A stretch of DNA of 64,000 bases from Vreelandella stevensii S18214 (GCF_000275725.1 NZ_AJTS01000023.1:113685-177684), one strand, 5' to 3'; shown: positions 50,897-60,926, counted from the first letter of the stretch. The notes: generated from the sequence alone by a model not told the origin. A program made the numbers and translations.

Positions 50897-53800
50897 ATGA
50901 ACATCGCCAAGCTGTCCATCGAACGGCCTCTCAATACCTGGCTGATCGTGGTGATCTGCCTGTTGGGCGGTATCTGGGGATTCAATACGGTGGGCAAACT
51001 CGAAGACCCCGCCTTCACCATCCCCAACGCCATCATCAATACGCCCTACCCCGGCGCCACCGCCGTGGAAGTGGAAGAGGAGGTCACCGAACGTCTGGAG
51101 CGCGCCATCCAGGAGATGGAGCAGATCGACGTCATCAAGTCGAAGTCGCTACCTGGGCGCTCGGAAATCCAGGTGGAAGTCCACTCCAGCTACCGCAGCC
51201 ACGAACTGCCGCAAATCTGGGATGAGCTGCGCAACAAGATCAACGATGCCCAGGGCGACCTGCCCGAGGGGGTGCTGGGCTCCCAGGTCAACGACGATTT
51301 CGGTGAAGTGTACGGCCTTTTCTATGCGGTCACGGCCGATGGGCTCACCACGCGGGAGATCCGCGACATTTCGACGTTTCTTCAGCGCGAGCTGCTGGCA
51401 GTACCCGGCGTGGCCAGGGTGACCACCGCAGGCGAGCGGGAAGAGACCATCTACATCGACATCTCCAACGAGCGCCTGACCACCCTGGGCATTCCCATCA
51501 ATCAGGTCATCAACACCATCCAGACCGAAAACGCTGTGGAAAACGCGGGCAGCCTGCGGGTAGGGGAACGCCAGGTGCGGCTGGTGGCGCGTAGCGACAT
51601 CGACAGCACCGCGCTGATCGAAGCCATCCGCATCGGCCGCCCCGGCACCACCGAACAGGTGTCGCTGATGGATATCGCCACCGTCTACCGCGAGCCCAGC
51701 GACCAGCCCAACCAGCTGATTCGCTATAACGGCGAGGATGCCTTCACGCTCGGCATTGCGGGCGCCGCCAACGACAACATCATCGAAGTGGGCGAAGCCG
51801 TCGAAGCCCGCATGGAAGAGCTGAAAAGCCGCCTGCCGCTGGGCGTAGAGCTGCATCCTCTCTACGAACAGCACCATGTGGTCAACGATGCCATCAACGA
51901 CTTCCTGCTCAACCTGGCCATGTCGGTGGCCATCGTGATCGGGGTGCTGTGCCTGGCCATGGGCTGGCGCATCGGCGTGGTGGTCGGCAGTACCCTGCTG
52001 CTCACCGTGCTGGGCACCCTGCTGTTCATGGGGCTGTTAAATATCGAGATGGAGCGTATCTCGCTGGGGGCGCTGATCATCGCCATGGGCATGCTGGTGG
52101 ATAACGCCATCGTGGTCGCCGAAGGCATGGTCACCAACATCAAGCGCGGCCAGCGCGCCAAGGAGGCTGCAGGCAGCGCCGCCAAGCGTGCCCAGCTGCC
52201 GCTGCTGGGCGCCACGGTGATCGGCATCATGGCCTTTGCCGGTATTGGCCTGTCGGACGATGTCACCGGCGAATTTCTCTACTCGCTGTTCATGGTCATT
52301 CTGGTGTCCCTGATGCTGAGCTGGCTGCTGGCGATCACCGTCACCCCGCTGTTTGGCTACTACCTGCTGCGCCAAAAAGGCGACGACGAGGATCAGTCCG
52401 CTGACGAGCAGCAAGCAGGCGAGCACCAGCACGAGAACGAGGAGAACGAGGAGAACGACGACGAGCCCAGCAAGCGCGAGCTGTACGGCGGCTTGCTCTA
52501 TCGCGCCTATCGCCGGGTGCTGCTGTTGGCACTGCGCATACGCATCGTCACCGTCAGCGCGCTGGTGCTGATCACCGCCGTGTGCCTGTGGGCCTTCAGC
52601 CTGATACCACAGTCGTTCTTTCCGGACTCCAACACGCCGCTGTTCTTCGTCAATGTGGAGCTGCCCCAGGGCACCGACATTCGCTCGACCGCCGACTACG
52701 CCGCCGATATCGAGGCGTATATCCTGGAGCAGGAGGACGTGGTATCGGTGGCCAGCTTCATCGGCCAGGGCGCTACCCGCTTCATGCTCACCTACGCCCC
52801 GGAGCAGCCCAACACCGCCTATGCCCAGTTCATCGTGCGCACCGAAGACCTGGACGCCATTCCCGCGCTGGACCAGCGCTTCTACCGAGAGCTGAACGAA
52901 GCGTTTCCCAGCGCGCAGGTACGCACCCAGCGGCTACAGTTCGGCCCAGGCGATGGTGCGGACATCGAGGCGCGCTTTCAGGGGCCCTCCCCGGAAGTGC
53001 TGCGCTCGCTGGCCGACCAGGCCCAGCGCATCATGGCCGACAGCCCCTACCTGATCGACCCGCGCACCGACTGGCGTCAGCAGGAGTTGGTGGTGCGGCC
53101 GCGCATCAACGAGGAGCGCGCCCGCATTGCCGGGGTCAGCCGTGAAGACATCACCCAGACCCTGCAGTTTGCCTCGTCGGGCATTCGGGCAGGCACCTAC
53201 CGTGAGGGCGAGCACCTGCTGCCCATCGTCGCCCGCCCACCGGCGGCCGAACGGGACGATGTGGCGCTGCTGGAAAACCGCAACGTGTGGAGCGCCGCGC
53301 AGCAGCGCTTCGTGCCCATCAGCCAGGTGGTCTCCTCCTTCGATACCGATAGCGAGGAAGCGCTGATTCAACGCCGCAACCGGGTGCGCACGCTGACCGT
53401 CGGGGCCGACCCCGCCGAGGGCTATACCGCCGCCCAGGCGTTCGACGGCATTCGCGAAGAGCTCGAGGCCATGACGCTGCCACCGGGCTACCAGCTGAGC
53501 TGGGGAGGTGAACACGAGGATTCCGGCGATGCCCAGGAGGCGCTGGCCCAGCAGCTGCCCATCAGCCTGCTGGTGATGCTGCTGACCTCGATTTTGCTGT
53601 TTGGCAAGCTCAAGCAGCCGCTGATCATCTGGCTGGTGGTGCCCATGTCGGTGTGTGGCGTGGTGATTGGCCTGCTGGTAACCGGTCTGCCCTTCTCGTT
53701 TACCGCGCTGCTGGGCATGCTCAGCCTGTCGGGCATGCTGATGAAAAACGCCATCGTGCTGGTGGACGAGATCGACGGGCAGATCAAGGAGGGCAAGGCG

Positions 53801-54028
53801 CGCTTTTCTGCACTGGTGGACGCTAGCGTCAGCCGCTTGCGGCCGGTCTTTCTGGCCGCTGGCACCACTATCCTTGGCATGCTACCGCTGCTGGCCGACG
53901 CCTTCTTCAACAGCATGGCGGTGACCATCATGGGCGGTCTGGCGTTTGCCTCGCTGCTGACGCTGATTGCCGTACCCACCCTGTATGCCATGCTGTTCCA
54001 TATCAGCAGCGATGAGGTCGAGTCCTGA
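50897..54028 (+). CDS. RND efflux pump (inner membrane permease)
   Basis: A 1043-residue HAE-type resistance-nodulation-division transporter. 12 transmembrane helices in two repeats; TM4 contains the proton-relay Asp pair in IAMGMLVDNAIVVAEG. An unusual Asp/Glu/Gln/His-rich loop (about residues 495-535, between GDDEDQSADEQQAGEH and NDDEPSKREL) sits in the central cytoplasmic region between the two repeats, where AcrB-like pumps have a shorter amphipathic helix. Porter motifs such as FFPDSNTPLFFVNVELPQGT are normal. Substrate unknown. Nothing suggests truncation. Confidence 0.92.
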   Translation: MNIAKLSIERPLNTWLIVVICLLGGIWGFNTVGKLEDPAFTIPNAIINTPYPGATAVEVEEEVTERLERAIQEMEQIDVIKSKSLPGRSEIQVEVHSSYRSHELPQIWDELRNKINDAQGDLPEGVLGSQVNDDFGEVYGLFYAVTADGLTTREIRDISTFLQRELLAVPGVARVTTAGEREETIYIDISNERLTTLGIPINQVINTIQTENAVENAGSLRVGERQVRLVARSDIDSTALIEAIRIGRPGTTEQVSLMDIATVYREPSDQPNQLIRYNGEDAFTLGIAGAANDNIIEVGEAVEARMEELKSRLPLGVELHPLYEQHHVVNDAINDFLLNLAMSVAIVIGVLCLAMGWRIGVVVGSTLLLTVLGTLLFMGLLNIEMERISLGALIIAMGMLVDNAIVVAEGMVTNIKRGQRAKEAAGSAAKRAQLPLLGATVIGIMAFAGIGLSDDVTGEFLYSLFMVILVSLMLSWLLAITVTPLFGYYLLRQKGDDEDQSADEQQAGEHQHENEENEENDDEPSKRELYGGLLYRAYRRVLLLALRIRIVTVSALVLITAVCLWAFSLIPQSFFPDSNTPLFFVNVELPQGTDIRSTADYAADIEAYILEQEDVVSVASFIGQGATRFMLTYAPEQPNTAYAQFIVRTEDLDAIPALDQRFYRELNEAFPSAQVRTQRLQFGPGDGADIEARFQGPSPEVLRSLADQAQRIMADSPYLIDPRTDWRQQELVVRPRINEERARIAGVSREDITQTLQFASSGIRAGTYREGEHLLPIVARPPAAERDDVALLENRNVWSAAQQRFVPISQVVSSFDTDSEEALIQRRNRVRTLTVGADPAEGYTAAQAFDGIREELEAMTLPPGYQLSWGGEHEDSGDAQEALAQQLPISLLVMLLTSILLFGKLKQPLIIWLVVPMSVCGVVIGLLVTGLPFSFTALLGMLSLSGMLMKNAIVLVDEIDGQIKEGKARFSALVDASVSRLRPVFLAAGTTILGMLPLLADAFFNSMAVTIMGGLAFASLLTLIAVPTLYAMLFHISSDEVES

Positions 54029-54102
54029 GCAGGCGCGTTCGGCCCATGAGCGCTTTTTAGCCATCATGGGCCGGGGCCGGGGTCACTCGGCTCATCCTTT
54101 CG

Positions 54103-54117
54103 GGTAATAAAACTACA
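54103..54117 (+). promoter_or_regulatory. HexR-like operator, distal
   Basis: GGTAATAAAACTACA matches the HexR consensus TGTARTWWWAYTACA at all but the first position. It lies 126 bp before the edd start. HexR is the RpiR-family repressor of Entner-Doudoroff and central sugar genes in gammaproteobacteria and is released by KDPG. No hexR gene is in the window. Confidence 0.6.
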
Positions 54118-54176
54118 ACTTAAGCTATAAATCGGCTTTTTATTGCCGTAAGGTCTCTATTATTGGCGCCATAAAA

Positions 54177-54191
54177 TGTAAAATAACTACA
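54177..54191 (+). promoter_or_regulatory. HexR-like operator, proximal
   Basis: TGTAAAATAACTACA fits the HexR pattern TGTARTWWWAYTACA with one mismatch and full TGTA/TACA arms, 37 bp before the edd ATG. Together with the site at 54103 (centres 74 bp apart, about 7 helix turns) it suggests cooperative HexR repression of the edd-glk operon. Confidence 0.65.
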
Positions 54192-54228
54192 AGATACTTT
54201 CACCGTCTCTACTCATGCAGAGGTTTCT

Positions 54229-56130
54229 ATGCCTGGTTCAACGTCTGGTTCTACCCCCGCAGCCCTTCACCCCAAGGTCGCGGAAGTCACCCAACGCATT
54301 CGTGAACGCTCTGCCGAGCGCCGCGCCCTCTACGAGCGCCGCATGGCCGACCAGCACAAGCGTGGCGTGCATCGTGCCGAGCTCTCCTGCGGCAACCTGG
54401 CCCACGGCTTTGCCGCCTGTAGCCCGCAGGAGAAAGATTCCCTGAAGCTGATGAACAGCGCCAACCTGGGCATCATCTCGTCCTACAACGACATGCTGTC
54501 GGCCCACCAGCCGTTTGAAACCTTCCCGGAAACCATCAAGGCGGCGGCGCGGGCCATGGGTTCCACCGCGCAATTTGCGGGCGGCGTACCGGCCATGTGT
54601 GACGGCGTAACCCAGGGCCAGCCGGGCATGGAACTATCGCTGTTCTCCCGTGACCTGATTGCCATGGCCACGGCGGTGGGGCTGTCACACAACATGTTCG
54701 ACGCCGCCATTTACCTGGGCGTGTGCGACAAGATCGTGCCGGGCCTGTTCATCGGTGCCGCACGCTTTGGCCATCTGCCCGCCATGTTCGTACCCGCAGG
54801 CCCCATGCCCAGCGGCCTGCCGAACAAGGAGAAAGCGCGCATTCGCCAGCTGTATGCCGAAGGCAAGGTGGGCCGCGAAGAGCTGCTGCAGGCAGAGTCC
54901 GACTCTTACCACAGCCCCGGCACCTGCACCTTCTACGGCACCGCCAACTCCAACCAGCTGATGATGGAAGTGATGGGCCTGCACCTGCCGGGCACGTCGT
55001 TCGTGAACCCCGGCACCGAGATGCGCGAAGCGCTGACCCGCTACGCCACCGAACAGACCATTCGCAATACCGAAGCAGGCGGCGAGTACCGTCCGTTCTA
55101 CAAGCAGATCGACGAGCGCGCCATCGTCAATGCCGTGGTCGGCCTGCTGGCCTCCGGCGGCTCGACCAACCACACCATGCACCTGATTGCCATGGCGGCA
55201 GCGGCGGGCATCACCCTGAACTGGGACGACTTCACCGACCTCTCGGCGGTGACCCCCAGCCTGATGAAGGTGTACCCCAACGGCCAGGCGGACATCAACC
55301 ACTTCCAGGCCGCAGGCGGCATGAGCTACCTGTTCCGTGAGCTGCTGGGCGCTGGCCTGCTCCACGGTGACATTCCCACCGTCTTCGGCACCGACCTGAC
55401 CGCCTACACCCAGGAGCCCTTCCTGGAAGAGGGCAAAGTGGTCTGGCGCGAAGGCCCGGAGAAGAGCCTGGACGAAGAAGTGCTGCGCCCGGTCGCTACG
55501 CCCTTTGCCGCTACCGGCGGCCTGACCGTCATGAAAGGCAACCTGGGCCGTGGCGTGATCAAGGTCTCGGCGGTGGCCGAAGAGCACCGGGTGGTCGAAG
55601 CGCCGGTCAAGATCTTCGAAGACCAGAACGAAATGAAAGCCGCCTTCGAATCCGGCGAGCTGGACCGTGACGTGATTGTGGTGGTGCGCTTCCAGGGGCC
55701 CAAAGCCAACGGCATGCCCGAGCTACACAAGCTCACCCCGTTTTTGGGCGTGTTGCAGGACCGTGGCTTCAAGGTCGCGCTGGTCACCGATGGCCGTATG
55801 TCCGGTGCGTCGGGCAAAGTGCCTGCCTCCATTCACATGAGCCCGGAAGCGCTGGACGGCGGCCCGCTGGCCAAGCTGCGCGACGGCGACGTGGTGCGCC
55901 TGGATGCCAATGCCGGCAGCCTGGAAGCCAAGGTGGATGCCGCTACCTGGGCCGAGCGCCCGCTGGCCGTTGCCAATCTCGACCACTACCACGTCGGCCT
56001 GGGCCGCGAGCTGTTTGCGGGCTTCCGTCATCTCGCCATGCGCGGTGAAGAGGGAGCCGGTTCGCTGGGGGGCTTCGAAGCCGATGACCTGGCCCGCCAG
56101 CAAGATCAGATCTTTCAAGAGGACGCCTGA
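54229..56130 (+). CDS. edd: Phosphogluconate dehydratase (Entner-Doudoroff)
   Basis: A 633-residue ILVD/EDD-family dehydratase that turns 6-phosphogluconate into KDPG. Iron-sulfur cysteines are in [20 protein letters not shown], with [35 protein letters not shown] and the C-terminal [20 protein letters not shown]. Full length. The glucokinase gene begins in its stop codon (TGATG). Two HexR-like sites precede it. An in-phase ATG at 54229 is used; no stronger start is apparent. Confidence 0.95.
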   Translation: MPGSTSGSTPAALHPKVAEVTQRIRERSAERRALYERRMADQHKRGVHRAELSCGNLAHGFAACSPQEKDSLKLMNSANLGIISSYNDMLSAHQPFETFPETIKAAARAMGSTAQFAGGVPAMCDGVTQGQPGMELSLFSRDLIAMATAVGLSHNMFDAAIYLGVCDKIVPGLFIGAARFGHLPAMFVPAGPMPSGLPNKEKARIRQLYAEGKVGREELLQAESDSYHSPGTCTFYGTANSNQLMMEVMGLHLPGTSFVNPGTEMREALTRYATEQTIRNTEAGGEYRPFYKQIDERAIVNAVVGLLASGGSTNHTMHLIAMAAAAGITLNWDDFTDLSAVTPSLMKVYPNGQADINHFQAAGGMSYLFRELLGAGLLHGDIPTVFGTDLTAYTQEPFLEEGKVVWREGPEKSLDEEVLRPVATPFAATGGLTVMKGNLGRGVIKVSAVAEEHRVVEAPVKIFEDQNEMKAAFESGELDRDVIVVVRFQGPKANGMPELHKLTPFLGVLQDRGFKVALVTDGRMSGASGKVPASIHMSPEALDGGPLAKLRDGDVVRLDANAGSLEAKVDAATWAERPLAVANLDHYHVGLGRELFAGFRHLAMRGEEGAGSLGGFEADDLARQQDQIFQEDA

Positions 56131-57095
56131 TGCGACCGGCACTGATCGGTGATATTGGCGGCACCAACGCTCGCCTGGCGCTGGTAGCGCCTGGCGAGGT
56201 AACGCCCCACGATATCCTCAACCTGCCCTGCGCGGACTACCCCGGCGTGATCGAGGCGATTCAGGATTACCTCGCCCGCGTGGGCGCGACCGGGGATAAC
56301 GCCCCCGAGGAGGCCTGCCTGGCCTTCGCCTGCCCGGTGCACGCCGAGCGGGTGAAAATGACCAACAACCACTGGGACTTTATGAAAAGCGACGTTCAGC
56401 AGGCGCTGAATTTGTCGCTGTTCAAGGTCATCAATGACTTCACCGCCCAGGCGCTGGGCGTGCCCCACGTGGGGGAAGATAATCTGGTGGAAGTGCAGCC
56501 TGGTGAAGCCCAGTCGCACTCGACCCGTTTGGTCATCGGCCCGGGCACCGGGCTGGGCGTGGCCGGGGTGTTTCCCGGCCAGCATGCCTGGATTCCGCTG
56601 CCCACCGAAGGCGGGCACGTCACCTTTGCGCCCACCGACACCACCGAGCGCGCACTGCTGGATGTTTTCCTGCAGCGCCACCAGCGGGTCAGCGTCGAGC
56701 GCATCCTGTGCGGCCAGGGGCTGCTGGAACTCTACCAGGCCCACTGCGCGCTGGAAGGCCAAGCGCCACGTTGCGAAACCCCCGCCGAGGTGACCCAGGC
56801 GGCCAATCAGGGCGACGCCCTGGCCACGGCCACCCTGCTGCGCTTTTTGAAAATCCTCGGCGACGTCTGCGGTGACGCCACCCTGACCATGGGCGCACGC
56901 GGCGGCGTATATCTGTGCGGTGGCATTCTGCCCCGGCTGCTGGCGTGGCTGCCTAAATGCGAACTGCGCGCCAGCTTCGTCAACAAGGGGCGCATGGGAG
57001 CGTACAACGCCGATATTCCGGTGTGGATCGTGACCCACCCGTGGACCGGCCTGCTGGGTGCCGCCGAAGCGCTGCATAACGAAGAAGTCTTTTAA
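56130..57095 (+). CDS. glk: Glucokinase
   Basis: A 321-residue glucokinase of the bacterial Glk family. ATP/phosphate site LIGDIGGTNARLALV (2-16), ACPVHAERVKMTNNHWDFMK, INDFTAQALGVPHVGEDN with the catalytic Asp, GPGTGLGVAGVFPGQHAW and EGGHVTFAPTDTTERALL. It phosphorylates free glucose for entry into the pentose/ED route. Starts in the edd stop codon, so it is translationally coupled to edd. Confidence 0.95.
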   Translation: MRPALIGDIGGTNARLALVAPGEVTPHDILNLPCADYPGVIEAIQDYLARVGATGDNAPEEACLAFACPVHAERVKMTNNHWDFMKSDVQQALNLSLFKVINDFTAQALGVPHVGEDNLVEVQPGEAQSHSTRLVIGPGTGLGVAGVFPGQHAWIPLPTEGGHVTFAPTDTTERALLDVFLQRHQRVSVERILCGQGLLELYQAHCALEGQAPRCETPAEVTQAANQGDALATATLLRFLKILGDVCGDATLTMGARGGVYLCGGILPRLLAWLPKCELRASFVNKGRMGAYNADIPVWIVTHPWTGLLGAAEALHNEEVF

Positions 57096-57112
57096 ACCGA
57101 CGGAAACACGCC

Positions 57113-57983
57113 ATGGCTGCTGTGACCTTTGACGTGCCGTTCGTACTCGGCATGATGCGCCTGCATGAAGCGCAAGAGATGCACCAGGCAAGCCAGCTGG
57201 CCGACTGGATCGAAGCCCGCCTGGAACAGGGCCTGCACTGGTTCGACCATGCCGACATTTACGGCAGCGGAGCTTGCGAAACGCTATTCGGCCAGGCGCT
57301 GCGTGCCCGCCCGGCGCTGGCCAAGCGGCTCCACGTTGTCACCAAAGCCAGCATTGCCAACGACAACCCGGCCGCGGGCTCCGGCAAGGTAAAGCACTAC
57401 AATGCCAGCCCGGCATATCTCGGCCGGGCCATCGACGATGGCTTGAGCCGCTTGGGCGTCGAGCGCCTCGATCATTTTCTGATTCATCGCCCGGACCTGC
57501 TGATGGATGCCGAGGCCACCGGCCGTGTGCTGGACGATGCCATCGACGCGGGCAAGATTGGCGCGGCGGGGCATTTCCAACCACCTGCCCAGCCAGTGGC
57601 GCAGGCTGCAACGCCACATGCACCAGCCGCTGCGGGCCAACCAGATCGAGCTTTCCATTGCCCATAGCGCGCCGCTGTTCGACGGCAGCTTCGACGACCT
57701 GAACGCCGATGGCCATGCGCCCATGGCCTGGTCGCCACTGGCGGGCGGCCAGTTGATGCAAGGCGAGATCAGCCGCGTGCTGAACCGTTTGGCAGGCGAG
57801 CTTGGCAGCACCCCCGGCGCGCTGGCGCTGGCGTGGCTGCGCACCCTGCCCGGCCGCCCGGCGCCGGTGGTGGGCAGCGTTAAAGCGGAGCGCATTGCCG
57901 ATATGCTCAATGGCCCGGAAGCCCTGCCCCGAGAAGCCTGGTACGAACTGCTTGAGGCGGCCCGCGGCCACTGCGTCGCTTGA
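57113..57983 (+). pseudogene. Aldo/keto reductase (YdhF-like), frameshifted
   Basis: A NADPH-dependent aldo/keto reductase split by one extra G. The first frame gives FVLGMMRLHEAQEMHQASQ, WFDHADIYGSGACETLFGQ and VERLDHFLIHRPDLLMDAEA. At about 57566-57570 (GCGGGGCATTTCC) the expected continuation 'AAG-I-SNHLPSQWRRLQRHM' is in another frame. That frame then carries QIELSIAHSAPLFDGSFDDL, MAWSPLAGGQLMQGEI and the family end, with RPAPVVGSVKAERIADML. A GGGG run makes this either a true decay, a sequencing error or a rare programmed shift. The gene lies between glk and fructokinase. Confidence 0.85.
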
Positions 57984-58028
57984 CGCGCTTGTTTCACATC
58001 CAATGCCAATAATGACAAGGAACGACCT

Positions 58029-58994
58029 ATGACGCCAGTGATTGCTTTCGGTGAAGCCTTGATTGACATGCTCTCCAGCCGCCTGGGCGACGACACGGGG
58101 CCAGAGACCTTCACCCCCTACGCAGGCGGTGCGCCAGCCAACGTGGCGGTGGCCTGCGCCCGGTTGAGCGTACCCAGCCAGTTTCTGGGCATGGTGGGTG
58201 ATGATACCTTTGGGCACTTTCTGATCCGTGAGCTGCAAAGCCACGGCGTGGACACCCAAGGCGTGGTGCTGACCCGGGAGGCCCGCACGGCGCTGGCCTT
58301 CGTTTCACGAGACAGCCATGGCGAGCGCACTTTCGACTTCTACCGCCCACCCGCCGCCGACCTGCTCTACCGCCTGGAGCACCTGCCCCACGGCGTGTTC
58401 GAGCAGCCTGCCATCGTGCACCTGTGCAGCAACAGCCTGACCGACCCGGAAATCGCCGACACCACCCTGGCCATTGCCGCCATGGCCAAGCGAGCGGGCT
58501 GCCTGGTAAGCGTGGATGCCAATCTGCGCCATAACCTGTGGGCGGACGGCTCGGCGGATGTGTGGCGGGTCACCGAGCTGATCGATAGCGCCGAGCTGGT
58601 GAAGGTCTCGCTGGAAGAGCTGGACTACCTACGCGGCGACCATCCCAGGCAGGCGTGGCTCGCCGAGCGCATGGCCGCCGGTGTGAAAGTCATCGTGATC
58701 ACTGACGGCCCCCATGACGTGGTGCTGAAAGGCGTTGGTATCGAGCAGACCATCACCCCGCCCAGCGTGACGGCCGTGGACACCACCGCCGGTGGCGATG
58801 CCTTCATTGGCGGCCTGCTGGCGGAGCTTTCCCGGTTCGGCATCGGCACCAACTGGCATCAGGACAGCGCGTTTCTCAGCCGCGCGGTGGACATTGCCTG
58901 CCGCTGTGGCGCCCATGCCGTGACCCGACCCGGCGCTTATGCCGCCCTGCCCACCCACGCCGATATCGAAGCCCTGCGCGGCTCCGCAGGCTAG
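58029..58994 (+). CDS. PfkB-family fructokinase
   Basis: A 321-residue sugar kinase. Opening FGEALIDMLSSRLGDDTGPE, the substrate loop YAGGAPANVAVACARLSVPS, VNSVDANLRHNLWADGSA-like region (VSVDANLRHNLW), and the catalytic ATP/anion-hole motif TAVDTTAGGDAFIGGLLAEL near residue 245-265 (DTTAGGD rather than the more common DTxGAGD). Fructose 6-phosphate would be produced from fructose released by the adjacent GH32 sucrase. KDG kinase is a less likely alternative. It converges on the GH32 gene. Confidence 0.85.
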   Translation: MTPVIAFGEALIDMLSSRLGDDTGPETFTPYAGGAPANVAVACARLSVPSQFLGMVGDDTFGHFLIRELQSHGVDTQGVVLTREARTALAFVSRDSHGERTFDFYRPPAADLLYRLEHLPHGVFEQPAIVHLCSNSLTDPEIADTTLAIAAMAKRAGCLVSVDANLRHNLWADGSADVWRVTELIDSAELVKVSLEELDYLRGDHPRQAWLAERMAAGVKVIVITDGPHDVVLKGVGIEQTITPPSVTAVDTTAGGDAFIGGLLAELSRFGIGTNWHQDSAFLSRAVDIACRCGAHAVTRPGAYAALPTHADIEALRGSAG

Positions 58995-59015
58995 CCCTCA
59001 GCGTCGCCGGGCAGT

Positions 59016-60497
59016 CTACTCGGCGACGCTCTGAGTGAGGCCTTCCATGATCGCCACCCGACCGCTGACCAGGTTCAGCGTGGTCGGCTGACGGCGATGA
59101 TCCACCAGGCTCACCTGGCTGATGCTGCGCTGCTCGGTGGCGCCCTCGATCAGCATTTCCAGCGTTCCGTGATCGCACCACCAGAGGATCTTGACGGTCA
59201 ATCCATCGACGCTGCCCGCCGCATGGTCGCAGGCGAAGTGTTCATCGAAGGCGGCCTGGCCGTTACTGCCCTGGCGCGCATAGTGCAGCGCCGTCTGCGT
59301 TTCACCCGCCGACAGCCATAACTGCTGCTGGTAGCCCTGCTGCAGCGAGAGCGCCAGCCGCGTCCCCGGCTGCAGCGTCAGGGTCATCTGCCCCTGCACG
59401 GCCGTGCCTTCCGGCAGGGCGATACAGTGCTCCCCCACCGTTTGCAGCGAGCGAGGCGAGAGATGGCGGGGGGCGCCGAGCGCTCGAGCCGCCTCACGGG
59501 TGAAGCGCTGGTATAAGCGCACGCCGCGATGCGTTGCGCGCAGCGCAAGCTCCCTGGGCAGACTCATGGTGCCCCGCCAGCCCGCTTCAGGGGCATGGTT
59601 GGCGTACTGCCAATTGTTCAGCCACGCCAGCGCCAGCCGCCGCCCAGGGGTATTCGACCAGCTCTGCACCGCGTAGAAGTCCCGCCCTTCGTCCATCATC
59701 AGCACGCTATCCGGGGCGTTGTCATTGGTGAAACGCTGGCCGTCGAAATCACCCACAAAGTACTGGGTAAACGAGCCAAACGGGTTATCCGGCGTAGCAC
59801 CAATGCCCACCACCAGCACCCAACGCGACGCGGGCTCATGGGGCTCGGCGCCTTCCACCGGTAGCTCGAACAGGTCCGGGCACTCCCAGGGGTGCTGGGT
59901 GTGCGCGCCCTCGCCCGCCCCAAAAGCGCTGGCAAACTGCCACGCCAGCAGGTTGGTCGAGGTATAGAAGTGAATCTCCTGCCCGCAGGCCAGCGCCATC
60001 ACCCAGCGCTGGCTGGGGGCATGCCACACCACCTTGGGGTCGCGGAAATCCTTGAAACCGGGCGGCGGCAGGACGGGATCCCCCGCATAGCGCTGCCAGG
60101 TACGCCCCTTGTCGCGGCTGTACGCCAGGCACTGGGACTGCTGGTAATCCTGTGGGTCATCGGAGAGCACCTTGTGGCAGGTATAGAACGCCAACAGCCC
60201 AGGCTTGCCATCGAACAGCCCCGTGACATCGTGCTCATCCACCACGGCGCTGCCGGAAAAGCAGGCCCCTTCTTCATCGGGCGCCAGCGCAATGGGCAAA
60301 TGCTGCCACCGGCACAGGTCACGGCTGACCGCATGCCCCCAGTGCATCGGCCCCCACTCGGTTCCCAAGGGGTGGTACTGATAAAACAGATGGTACTCGC
60401 CTTCGAAAAACACCAGCCCATTGGGATCGTTCATCCAGCCCATCGGCGGGGTGAAATGCACCACAGGCCGCTGGGGCTCAAAATCCGCTAACGTCAT
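59016..60497 (-). CDS. GH32 sucrase/beta-fructofuranosidase
   Basis: A 493-residue glycoside hydrolase family 32 enzyme. The nucleophile Asp is in GWMNDPNGLVFFEGEYHLFY (about 20-39). Also CFSGSAVV, GFKDFRDPKVVWHAP (transition-state RDP) and HPWECPDLFELP (acid/base Glu in EC). No signal peptide, so it acts in the cytoplasm on sucrose or sucrose-6-phosphate. Full length with the C-terminal beta-sandwich. The ATG at 60497 is preceded by a LacI-type operator. No sucrose transporter or LacI-type regulator is nearby. Confidence 0.9.
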   Translation of the reverse strand: MTLADFEPQRPVVHFTPPMGWMNDPNGLVFFEGEYHLFYQYHPLGTEWGPMHWGHAVSRDLCRWQHLPIALAPDEEGACFSGSAVVDEHDVTGLFDGKPGLLAFYTCHKVLSDDPQDYQQSQCLAYSRDKGRTWQRYAGDPVLPPPGFKDFRDPKVVWHAPSQRWVMALACGQEIHFYTSTNLLAWQFASAFGAGEGAHTQHPWECPDLFELPVEGAEPHEPASRWVLVVGIGATPDNPFGSFTQYFVGDFDGQRFTNDNAPDSVLMMDEGRDFYAVQSWSNTPGRRLALAWLNNWQYANHAPEAGWRGTMSLPRELALRATHRGVRLYQRFTREAARALGAPRHLSPRSLQTVGEHCIALPEGTAVQGQMTLTLQPGTRLALSLQQGYQQQLWLSAGETQTALHYARQGSNGQAAFDEHFACDHAAGSVDGLTVKILWWCDHGTLEMLIEGATEQRSISQVSLVDHRRQPTTLNLVSGRVAIMEGLTQSVAE

Positions 60498-60522
60498 GCT
60501 TAAAACCTTAACTTAATCGGTC

Positions 60523-60540
60523 AACTTAATCGTTTAAGTT
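60523..60540 (-). promoter_or_regulatory. LacI-family operator in front of the GH32 gene
   Basis: AACTTAA-TCGT-TTAAGTT, a 16/18 symmetrical palindrome with the central CG typical of LacI/ScrR/CcpA-type sites (AACTTAAACGATTAAGTT on the other strand). It lies 25 bp upstream of the start codon; a related half copy (CTTAACTTAATCGG) is next to it at about 60507-60520. It would repress the sucrase until sugar is present. Confidence 0.6.
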
Positions 60541-60679
60541 AGCGTATCACGACTCCCCTCCATGCGTACTCCTCCCCTTTAGGCGTAAGTATAAAAAAGT
60601 TCGTCGCATTCTGGCGTGAAAGCGAAGCAATTCCTGGTAAAGCGCGATGAACCTTGCTTATTGCGGAGGGCCATGTGAG

Positions 60680-60926
60680 ACGGCCATGACCAGTGATGAA
60701 CATCGGCGCGTGATGGATTCATTGGGCGACTGCCTGGGCAGGCACCAGTGCCGCCATCATCGCGGGCTAAAGCCCCCTCCAACAACAGCAAAGTGGCTGG
60801 GGTGGGGCCTGTGAATTCAGGATAGCCTGAGTAGTCACCTAAACCTGCCTGTGGGAGGCCAATTCATTGGGCGACTGCCTGGGCAGGCACCGATGCCGCC
60901 GTCATCGCGGGCTAAAGCCCCCTTAT
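60680..60926. repeat. Tandem REP-like 145-bp repeat, copies 1 and 2
   Basis: Units start at 60718 and 60863 (TTCATTGGGCGACTGCCTGG), spaced 145 bp. Each holds an inverted motif (GACTGCCTGGGCAGGCACC), a box GCCGCCGTCATCGCGGGCTA followed by AAGCCCC, and a CAAAGTGGCTGGGGTGGGG segment. Copy 2 runs directly into the IS110-type element, whose left inverted repeat begins at 60927. A palindromic intergenic repeat family; no gene. Confidence 0.85.

Noticed and set aside
60579-60791. 70-residue frame (and similar ones at 62539-62769)
   Set aside because: It simply reads the intergenic tandem repeat; the same peptide recurs in each copy and shows no independent gene features.
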